Part shown: positions 56,999-64,000 of the stretch, in pieces
How positions within the stretch are numbered: position 1 is the first letter of the stretch
How the letters are laid out: every line of letters begins with the position of its first letter
Source of the DNA: Euphorbia lathyris
Lineage: Eukaryota > Streptophyta > Magnoliopsida > Malpighiales > Euphorbiaceae
Length of the DNA stretch: 64,000 nucleotides
Assembly: GCF_963576675.1 (NCBI RefSeq)
Contig: NC_088915.1
Span: 1,741,001-1,805,000 of the forward strand
Reading direction: 5' to 3'
Notes under the pieces: model-generated
Told to the model about the DNA's origin: nothing
The model's database searches: none
Seen by the model: only the letters and a program-made list of their open reading frames with translations
Translations under genes and position numbers: made by a program

Positions 56999-58345
56999 CT
57001 GTCGGTTATGAAACTGTCGGTTGAGGTATTTGGATTCGACTCTTTCGCTGAATTATATAAAACTGACCCATATTTTGCTGGCGTGTTGACAAAAATACGA
57101 GCTGGAGAGCGTACAGGTTACCACCTTCGGGATGGTTTTCTATTCAAGGGCAACCAGTTGTGTGTGCCTGATTGTAGTTAGCGGTTGAAAATTATTGAAC
57201 AGCTGCACGGAGAAGGTCATGTGGGCCAGGATCGTACCTTGCAGTTAGTTCAAGCCAATTACTTCTGGCCTTCTATCAGAAAAGAAGTGGAGAAACTGGT
57301 ACAGCGGTGTCGCATTTGTCAAGTTTCGAAGGGGACAGCTACTAATGCAGGATTGTATCGTCCACTTCCTGTTCCTACACATCCGTGGGTAGACATCAGC
57401 ATGGACTTTGTGTTGGGGTTGCCACGTACACAGCGAGGTAATGATTCAATTTTTGTCGTGGTGGATCGTTTTTCAAAGATGGTACATTTTATTCTTTGTA
57501 AAAAGACAACTGATGCTGTTCAAGTAGCCCAATTGTTCTTTCGAGAGGTTTATAAGCTGCACGGCCTACCAACAACCATTGTGTCTGACCGAGACACTCG
57601 ATTTGTTAGTCATTTCTGGCGTAGTTTGTGGAAAATGGTCAATACGCAATTGAATTTTAGTAGTGCCTACCATCCTCAGACTGATGGGCAAACTGAAGTT
57701 GTGAATCGATCCTTAGGCAACTTGTTGCGTTGTTTGATTGGTGACAAGGCTAAAACGTGGGATGCATTGTTGTGCACAGCTGAGTTTGCGCACAACCATG
57801 CTGTTAACCGCAGTACGGGATTCAGTCCTTTTGCTGTGGTTTATTCTGTTGTTCCTAGAGGCCCACTTGATTTGGTGTCATTGCCAGATAAGACGCACGT
57901 GCATGGGAAGGCAGAAACCTTTGTGAAGAGCTTGGTGGAGGTGCATCAGCAAGTTCATGATAATCTTATAAAGGCAGCAAGCAATTACAAGACATATGCG
58001 GATAAGAAGCGTCGCCATGTGGAGTTCGAAGTTGGGGATTTTGTTTGAGCTATTTTGACTAAAGAAAGGTACTCCGTGGGAGATTATAACAAACTGTCTG
58101 CCAAAAAGATAGGGCCCATGGAGATTGTGGAGAAAATCAACCCAAATGCTTACCGGTTGAAGTTGCCTAGTCACATTCGCACTGCGGATGTTTTTAATGT
58201 GAAGCACCTGATTCCTTTCTCTGGTGATTCTTCTGATGATGACAATTCGAGGGCGAATTATGTTCACCCAAGGGAGAATGATGAAGTGGAGCGAGCCTTG
58301 AACTATTTGGAGAAGACTAATCTGGTGGTAAAACTGATATTTTGA
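56999..58345 (+). pseudogene. Ty3/gypsy chromovirus pol fragment (RNase H end, integrase), two stops
   Basis: A single frame interrupted by TAG 57179-57181 and TGA 58046-58048. It begins in the region between RNase H and integrase. The integrase shows the HHCC zinc module (H-x-E-G-H ... CRICQ), core motifs WVDISMDFVLGLP, VSDRDTRF and HPQTDGQTEVVNR with the D, D and E catalytic residues, and a C-terminal GPMEIVEKINPNAYRL-DVFNVKHLIPF segment typical of CRM/Galadriel-like chromoviruses. RT, protease and gag are missing, and the 5' edge coincides with the copia breakpoint. The 3' LTR follows. Confidence 0.88.
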
Positions 58346-58360
58346 AGTTAAAACGGGGTT

Positions 58361-58758
58361 TGTTGGAATTTAGCAATTTCGGACCTTAATCTGATTGGAT
58401 TCAGCCCATTGAATAAAACCCATCGGTCTATAGACCTATGGTGGACGTGTTTTTTTAGCCATCTGAGGTCGTTTTGGGCCTCAAAACGGCAGTTTTGTGT
58501 TTTTGTCTCATTTTCAATTATTTCCGTGTTTTTTGTTACTTTTCCTTTTAGGTTTCGAATTAGGTTTTATTTTTCAGCCTATATAAAGGCGCGACGTGCC
58601 CATTATGTAATCAGTTTTCGATTAATAAAATTTCAGAGTTTATTCTCTTTTTCCAATTTTCGTTAGTCGTGCGCGATTCAACGATAGTTGACGGTTTTAG
58701 GCATTGTTCGTGCGCGAACATTCGTTTAAGACGAAAGTCTGTTTATTCCGCTGCATCA
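58361..58758 (+). mobile_element. Probable 3' LTR of the chromovirus fragment
   Basis: Begins TGTTGGAATT right after the purine-rich AAAACGGGGTT. It contains TATATAAAGGCGC near 58580 and an AATAAAATTT signal near 58625. The right end is placed at GCTGCATCA (58758), but without a second LTR this border is a guess. Confidence 0.55.
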
Positions 58759-59038
58759 GATTCTCAAAGGGAAAGACATCAAATTATGGTGAATCCATAA
58801 TTTTCTATTCTGTATTTTAATTATTACATCATTTGTTTCTGAGTATTAAAGTATATAGAATTTAAGTGTAAACAACTTATTAGATTTGCAAGAGAAACAA
58901 AAGTTCATTTCATTATTTGGATATTCTTGGTTTTGAATCAAGCAGTGTGGTGATTCAAAAAGTTCTCAACAGCTTACCTAAAGCTTTTTGTCTCTATGCT
59001 TTGCTTTCTTATAGAGGTGAATTCGTCAGACCCTTTCT
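58759..59038. other. Unassigned AT-rich segment, possibly plastid spacer
   Basis: No ORF. It directly follows (on the plastid-gene strand) the ccsA stop and might be the plastid spacer beyond ccsA, but I cannot recognise it with confidence. Confidence 0.3.
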
Positions 59039-59227
59039 TCAATTGTTAATTGGTAATATAAATGAACCATAACTATGTAGTCCTATTCCTAATAAATTAA
59101 CTCCAAAATAGCATATCCAAATTATAAGAAAACCGATAGAAGCGACAATTGCCGAATTTAAACCCTCCAAATTTGTATTTGTTCGAGTATGAAAAAAAAC
59201 CGCGAATATGGTCCATGTAATAAAGAA
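59039..59227 (-). pseudogene. ccsA: Nuclear copy of plastid ccsA, C-terminal part (NUPT)
   Basis: The minus strand reads [16 protein letters not shown], then [35 protein letters not shown] and a stop near 59039, the C-terminus of the plastid cytochrome c biogenesis protein CcsA, a thylakoid membrane protein for haem attachment. The rest of the gene is absent or unrecognisable beyond about 59230. A short fragment embedded among nuclear transposons is a plastid-to-nucleus transfer. It is not functional here. Confidence 0.85.
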
Positions 59228-59576
59228 GCATCTAGTATCTATTTACGCTTGTTTGCTTGCCATAATCTTCACTTCCTAATTCATATATTTATTTTTAGTT
59301 GTACTTTGTGGGGATTTGTAAGAATTTTCTATTTTTTCGCCTACAAACTTTGTACTTTTTGTCATATTGAGTTATTATTATTATTATTATCTTTTTATTA
59401 TTATTGTGAATGTACCCAAAACATCTCTTTGTGATTTTTTTTCAAAAATACGGATACTTTTATTTAATAAGATTGTGTGTTATAAAGTATGAGTCTGATC
59501 AATTTAAGACTTATGTGCTCGGAATTTCATATATATAACTTTAAATGTTAAATAATTGCGTTTTCATAATATTAAC
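59228..59576. other. AT-rich spacer with (TTA)n microsatellite
   Basis: A (TTA)n-type microsatellite at 59371-59405. The open frame at 59189-59434 is the NUPT antisense plus low-complexity sequence. No gene seen. Confidence 0.5.
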
Positions 59577-59982
59577 GGATAAGGTGTAAAAATACCCTTA
59601 TCTTTTACGGGCAGAAGCAATTTTACCTTTAATATCCAATATGGTGCAATTTTACCTCTGGTGTTGCGAAGATCAATTTTACCCCTAACGTTGGCAAGTT
59701 GAGTTGATTTTACATATTATTATATAACACATATTTTACACCCATTGCATATGAGTTCGTTTAAAAACGTGACATTTTCTGTGATTTAATAATTGAATTG
59801 GAGATTAAAATGTAAAGTGTAGATGGCAAGTTTAATGGCGACAAGGAAGTTTAATGAATTATTTCTCAAATTGATCAATTGCTCCTGGCTGCCAATGATA
59901 GGTACTAAAATTTCACCATTTGAATGTTAGTGGTAAAATTACTTCTGAATATAAACGTTACTGGTATTTTTGTACATTATCC
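59577..59982 (+). mobile_element. MULE-like MITE, second family member
   Basis: About 406 bp with inverted ends: left GGATAAGGTGTAAAAATACC, right reverse-complement GGATAATGTACAAAAATACC. Internal AGCAATTTTACC and ATTTTACCCCTAACGTT motifs relate it to the MITE at 32692. Flanks share TAATATTA, consistent with an 8-10-bp target duplication, but the exact edges are uncertain. Confidence 0.55.
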
Positions 59983-60085
59983 CTAATATTACTTTGAGCT
60001 CAATTTTTTTTGGAAGAATTATAGCTCCCTTAATTTTTTTTATTATGTTTTTTAAAGGACAAAAACAAATAGTTTGGGTTCTCTT

Positions 60086-60519
60086 TATATAAGGCTAAAT
60101 AGAATATTGGGTTTTGGCCTTTGCATTTTTCTCTGTTAACTAATTCAATAAAACCCTAATTGATGCTCTTTTAATTCGCTGTCTTCTCATTCAGTGTCTT
60201 TCAATTTTTTTTTCCAGAAAGAAGATCAGGTCAGTCTCTTCTATTCATCTTTGTCTCTCATTCACAATTTCTTTTATTTTTAAGTAATTTTAATAAACAG
60301 AATAAAGAAATTTATTGTCAAAGATGATTGATATGTTAGATTTAGATAGATCTAACTTTGAGTATTATATTTGATCAGATCTCATATCAACAAATAAAGA
60401 CTATTTGGAATTAGCTCGGAATAGATATAATGGAGAGGCAGAGCCCTCACAGCCTTCATTAACCTATTCCGTAGAGAGGGAGATATATATAACCATGGCT
60501 GCTGAGGCGAGCAAGGAAG
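60086..60519 (+). CDS. Probable 5' end of a host gene, interrupted downstream by Sirevirus B
   Basis: TATATAAGG at 60086, a telo-box AAACCCTAA near 60151 (common in promoters of plant housekeeping genes), a CT-rich leader with a possible donor CAGGTCAGT near 60228, then ATG 60495 in the context AACCATGGC. The first exon would read MAAEASKE and end at a donor GTAAGC (60520). Ninety bases into the presumed intron Sirevirus B begins. The protein cannot be identified from eight residues. The rest of the gene would lie beyond the retrotransposon, outside the window. Call rests on signals only. Confidence 0.4.
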
Positions 60520-60610
60520 GTAAGCCATTGTGCAGTTCATATATTTGCTTTTTTTGAAACCCATTTGGGAAATCTGAATAGATCCTGAATATATTTTTAC
60601 AAGGTCTTTC

Positions 60611-61971
60611 TGTTGAAACACCTTTCCACAAGATTTTGATTTGACAAAATTAATTAAGTGAAAATAAATATTCTACAACACACTAAGTTTAAATGCTTTG
60701 ATTTATTGTCACTAATGTGTTTGTTCAATGTTGAGTTTATAATTTATCATAAGACATAAAGATCATAAGGCTCAAGCCCTATACGGAAGTCAAGGCCCAA
60801 GTCAAACAAGACCAAGATCACTCAGCCCGCGTATTCCCAAAACGTCGCCGTTGAAGTAATGAAACGCATGCTGAGTAAAGAAGGATCGAGAAGATCCACG
60901 TAGACAACTTCGGTATGAAGCTGCTGAGTTGTCTCGACAAAACGTACAAGACAGCCGCTGACCATAAGACAGCTTCCATACAAAGTATTTCCTCTTTAAG
61001 TAAAGATCAGAAGACACAGCAAGCTGTCTGGTTGACGTTATCCAAAATGGAGGAACATATTGTCACACTGACCGAAGAACAGAAGACGCTGGAATCTGAT
61101 TGGCTAAGAGAACTGCTGGCAGACTGAGTGAAAACGACCTGTAGCCATTTCCCTCCAACGGTTATTTCGAAATTCGAAATAACCAGAAGCTCTCACAGCT
61201 CTCTATAAATAGAGCATTCAGAATCCACATTCAACAGACAACTTTGAGCAAAAGCCGTTACGCTGACCAAACGTATACAAAAGTTCTCCATCAAAAGCAA
61301 AGCAAATTCTTACACTATAAAGTCTATTCATTTGTGTAAAAGTCTAGAGTGATTGTTTTTCAATCATCTAAGGTGTTCTAGCAATTGTTGTTTAGGACAA
61401 AATCTTTATCATTTCTAGAAGTAGAAAGGAGAAGCTGAGTACTCGGTTTTAGTACTTAGTGAATTAGAATAGAAGTGAGTAGAGGTATAGAGGAAGGTAC
61501 TCTTGTTATACTCAGCTTCTGATTTTGTAAAAGGTTTGAGGCTCTATCTTTAAAGAGCTCAGTAGAGGATTTGAAATCTCGGAAGTGTTCCGGGGACAGG
61601 ACGTAGGCTTAGAAGAAGCTGAACCTGGATAAATCTGCTGAGTGAAGTATTTCTAAACCTTAACTCCTTATTTATATTGCTTGCTTAAAATAAACTAAAA
61701 CTGACCAAGTAAGAGAGGTCAAGCTGAGTTGTGCGCTACCAACAAGTTGGTTCAGGAATAGACTCTAAGTGCTATTTCCTGACCTAAGCAACGAAGCTGT
61801 CCTAGTCACCAGTTGACTAAGCCAGTGTCTTGCTGAGTGTTAAGAGCTGCTGTTATATAAACTTTTCTTAAAGAAAAGAAATCTGCCCAAATTATTTTCA
61901 AAAAAAAGGTAAAATAGTTCATAACCCCCCCCCCCTTGGAACTATATTTGCAACCTTACAAGGGACCAACA
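60611..61971 (+). repeat. 5' LTR of Sirevirus B
   Basis: 1361 bp, TGTTGAAA to GACCAACA. TATA box TATAAATA at 61204-61211 in the same context as Sirevirus A. A C-run near 61925-61935 is expanded relative to A. Confidence 0.88.
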
Positions 61972-61973
61972 AG

Positions 61974-61985
61974 TGGTATCAGAGC
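61974..61985 (+). other. Primer binding site of Sirevirus B
   Basis: TGGTATCAGAGC, complementary to initiator tRNA-Met, two bases after the LTR. Confidence 0.9.
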
Positions 61986-62033
61986 TTAATAGCTCATTAC
62001 TAAAGGTCTAACAACCTTGAGTTGATCCATACC

Positions 62034-63779
62034 ATGGGTGAAAACAACACTCGGTTTCTCCCTGGAAACCAGACAACTCAGATATTACCTGAGGGGTTGT
62101 CCATTACCAGGCCTCCCCTATTCTTCGGGTCAAACTATACCTTTTGGAAGAATAGGATGAAGAACTTCATTCAAGCTACAAACATGAGTGCCTGGCTATC
62201 TATAGTCCAAGGCCCGTTTGTACCTGTGAAAGTTGTTGCTGGCCAGTCAGTTGTTAAAGCTGAGGTTGAATGGACAGAGGATGATCTCAAGAAGCTACAA
62301 AACCATGCTTCGGCTATAAATATGCTTCACTGTGCGCTGGATGCTGCAGAATACAATAAAATATCAGGTTGTGAATCCGCACAGGAGATCTGGAAGAAGC
62401 TGGAGGTGACCTACGAACGAACCAACAAGGTGAAGGAGTCCAAGGTCAACCAGCAAATGAGATTGTATGAGCTGTTCGAAATGAACAATGATGAGGGGAT
62501 CTCTGAGATGAATGCAAGATTCACCAACATCATAAATGAGCTCAAAAGACTTGGAAAAATCTTCACTGAGGAAGAACAAGTCAAGAAGATACTCAGAAGT
62601 CTTCCTAAGGACTGGCAAGCCAAGAAGACAGCCGTTGAAGAAGCTCAGGATTTAACCACCTATAAATATGATGAACTCATCGGCTCACTGCTGACCCATG
62701 AGATATCCATGAAGAATTTCGAGGTGAAGGAAAAATCCGAAGACAAGAAGCAAAAATCACTTGTCATGAAAGCCGACTCAACTGATGATGGCTCAACTGA
62801 CGATGAGGAGATGGCAATGTTCACGAGGAAAATGAAGAGGCTGTTCAAAAAGAATGACAAATACTCCAAAAAGCCTTATAGAAAATTTGACAAATATAAG
62901 GCTGACTCAAGTGACAGCAAATTCAAGAAGGACAATTCGAAGCCCATTACATGCTTTGAGTGCCATCAAACCGGACACATCAAGTCAAGCTGCCCAACTC
63001 TGAGGAAAGACAAAAAGAAGGCAATGGTGGCGACATGGAGTGACAGCGATGATTCTTCATCAACTGAAGTTGAGGCCACAGAGTCAGCAAAGATATGTTT
63101 CATGGCTGACGAACTTGCTGAGCCATGCATTTCCGAGCATGCTGACCAATCTGATGAGACAGATAATGAAGAGCAATCAAATGAGGTAATCTCACTCTCT
63201 CAACTCAGAAATGAAATGGCTAGTGCCCTGAGTGATCTTTATACACTTGTCAAAAAGTGTAACAAAAAAATTAAAACACTCAGCCGGCGTTGTGATGAGG
63301 TGGAAGAGGTCAAACTAAGTGACCTTAGATACCTTCTTCAAGACAACTCAGTTTTGCATGAAAATATGAAAACCATTCATGAGTCTGTCGTTGAAGTCCA
63401 GTCAGTTTCCAAGAAACTAAGGAAGGATGTCACAACCATTCAGAACCAACTAAAGGTTCCAAACAAAAGCAATTTTCCTCTGAGAACTCAGTATCAAGGT
63501 ACTCAGTACCAAGGTACTCAGCAGAGACGAAATCCCCAGCGAAGAGTCCAGTGTGACTTTTGTGGGAAGTTAGGACACACCACTAAGGTGTGCTGGCACG
63601 CTCAGCACTGGGGTGCTGATAAGTCAGTAAAGAGTCCTAAACAGAAAGTCAGTTGTGACTTCTGTGGAAAAAGTGGCCATACTGTTAATATATGCCGCCA
63701 CAAAATAAAATATGATGCTTTACCTGTTGAACCTAACAAGTCAGGACCCAAAAAGAATTGGGTACCTAAAGGAAACTGA
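62034..63779 (+). CDS. Sirevirus B gag, intact
   Basis: The only uninterrupted gag in the window: 581 codons from ATG 62034 (ACCATGG) to TGA 63777-63779. SIRE-type capsid region (WKNRMKNFI, CESAQEIWKKLEVTYE, VKKILRSLPKDWQAKK), a lysine-rich stretch, and three CCHC knuckles (CFECHQTGHIKSSC near residue 305, CDFCGKLGHTTKVC near 505, CDFCGKSGHTVNIC near 540). Between the first and second knuckle is an acidic, coil-prone region (SDDSSSTEVEATES, later LSDLYTLVKKCNKKIK). It serves as the yardstick for lesions in the two Sirevirus A copies. Confidence 0.92.
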   Translation: MGENNTRFLPGNQTTQILPEGLSITRPPLFFGSNYTFWKNRMKNFIQATNMSAWLSIVQGPFVPVKVVAGQSVVKAEVEWTEDDLKKLQNHASAINMLHCALDAAEYNKISGCESAQEIWKKLEVTYERTNKVKESKVNQQMRLYELFEMNNDEGISEMNARFTNIINELKRLGKIFTEEEQVKKILRSLPKDWQAKKTAVEEAQDLTTYKYDELIGSLLTHEISMKNFEVKEKSEDKKQKSLVMKADSTDDGSTDDEEMAMFTRKMKRLFKKNDKYSKKPYRKFDKYKADSSDSKFKKDNSKPITCFECHQTGHIKSSCPTLRKDKKKAMVATWSDSDDSSSTEVEATESAKICFMADELAEPCISEHADQSDETDNEEQSNEVISLSQLRNEMASALSDLYTLVKKCNKKIKTLSRRCDEVEEVKLSDLRYLLQDNSVLHENMKTIHESVVEVQSVSKKLRKDVTTIQNQLKVPNKSNFPLRTQYQGTQYQGTQQRRNPQRRVQCDFCGKLGHTTKVCWHAQHWGADKSVKSPKQKVSCDFCGKSGHTVNICRHKIKYDALPVEPNKSGPKKNWVPKGN

Positions 63780-63820
63780 TCACAATGCAGGTAAGCCTGA
63801 GATGTGCCGAGAAGTAAAAA

Positions 63821-64000
63821 ATGTGGTATATTGACAGCGCATGCTCAAGGCATATGACGGGTGATGAAACTCAATTCATCACGTTTGAACGTAAATGAGG
63901 AGGAAGCGTAAGTTTTGGAGACAACAAAAAGGGTAAGATAGTAGGATCAGGCACCGTTGGAGGTAATCCCACTATTGAATCTGTCTCCCTAGTCAGTGGA
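63821..64000 (+). pseudogene. Sirevirus B pol, first 60 codons, early stop
   Basis: Begins with the protease motif [14 protein letters not shown], as in Sirevirus A. TGA at 63896-63898 (codon 26) replaces CGA of copy A, a C-to-T change at CpG. The frame continues beyond to the window end. The gag-pol gap and upstream TAA (63815-63817) are as in A. Confidence 0.85.

Larger units (their letters stand above)
60611..64000 (+). mobile_element. Sirevirus-like retrotransposon B, 5' part
   Basis: An independent insertion of the same family: LTR, primer site, gag and start of pol, running off the window. The left flank is CTTTC, the expected 5-bp target duplication; the right copy is outside. By eye the LTR differs from Sirevirus A at roughly one base in ten, while the gag region is closer. 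Confidence 0.88.

Noticed and set aside
59189..59434. 81-codon ORF
   Set aside because: Antisense of the ccsA fragment running into a (TTA)n microsatellite.
1..64000. tRNA, rRNA or other structured RNA genes
   Set aside because: None recognised by eye; only the tRNA-complementary primer sites of the retrotransposons. A tRNAscan or Infernal run would be needed to exclude divergent ones.

Overview
The window is nuclear DNA of a flowering plant, most likely a eudicot. The signs are F-box genes with an F-box-associated (FBA) domain, plant-type Ty1/copia and Ty3/gypsy retrotransposons primed by initiator tRNA-Met, hAT- and MULE-type MITEs, a LINE-type DUF4283 fragment and a nuclear copy of plastid ccsA. 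I cannot name the species. Most of the sequence is transposon-derived, and most open frames are retrotransposon proteins or their remains.

The main architecture is a nested tandem duplication. A module (F-box gene, about 4 kb of non-coding downstream sequence, then the 3' end of an old minus-strand copia element) occurs four times. The F-box genes end at 84, 19866, 34397 and 52575. Copies 1 and 3 share diagnostic differences, as do copies 2 and 4, so a two-module block was itself duplicated. A Sirevirus-like copia element sits at the identical target (5-bp duplication GACAT) in copies 1 and 3, so it inserted before the second duplication. Between copies 1 and 2, and again between copies 3 and 4, lies an intact minus-strand gene of the Athila ORF1 type (16955-17908 and 49664-50617). 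Of the F-box genes only copy 3 (33279-34397) is intact. Copy 2 has a nonsense codon, copy 4 a 1-nt deletion, and copy 1 is cut by the window edge.

Layout: 1-4462 copy 1 tail; 4463-15644 Sirevirus A (both LTRs, gag, pol, and a long extra ORF with its own TATA box); 15645-18159 copia RNase H remnant and Athila-like gene; 18160-24064 MITE remnant, F-box copy 2 and downstream block; 24065-25471 copia integrase-region remnant joined to a DUF4283 (LINE ORF1) fragment; 25472-27698 AT-rich DNA with two exon-like stretches; 27699-30766 one 3.07-kb LTR of a minus-strand Tat/Ogre-like gypsy element with a palindromic array next to its TATA box; 30767 to about 31.4 kb its polypurine tract and a 45-bp tandem array; 31.4-32.7 kb mostly unassigned; 32692-38350 intact MITE, F-box copy 3 and downstream block; 38351-48354 the duplicate of Sirevirus A without its 5' LTR; 48355-56998 remnant, Athila-like gene, F-box copy 4 and downstream block; 56999-58758 truncated chromovirus integrase region and LTR; 59039-59227 plastid ccsA fragment; 59577-59982 MITE; 60086-60519 probable 5' end of a host gene; 60611-64000 a second, independent Sirevirus running off the window.

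Points most worth following: the Sirevirus extra ORF (about 928 codons, Athila-ORF1/plant-transposon-like domain, basic NLS-like clusters, C-terminal coil) with a private TATA box; a gag-pol junction that simple frameshifting cannot bridge and that carries a consensus splice donor; the intact stand-alone Athila-like gene; and the palindromic array in the Tat-like U3. All alignments were done by eye, so percentages and element borders are approximate.
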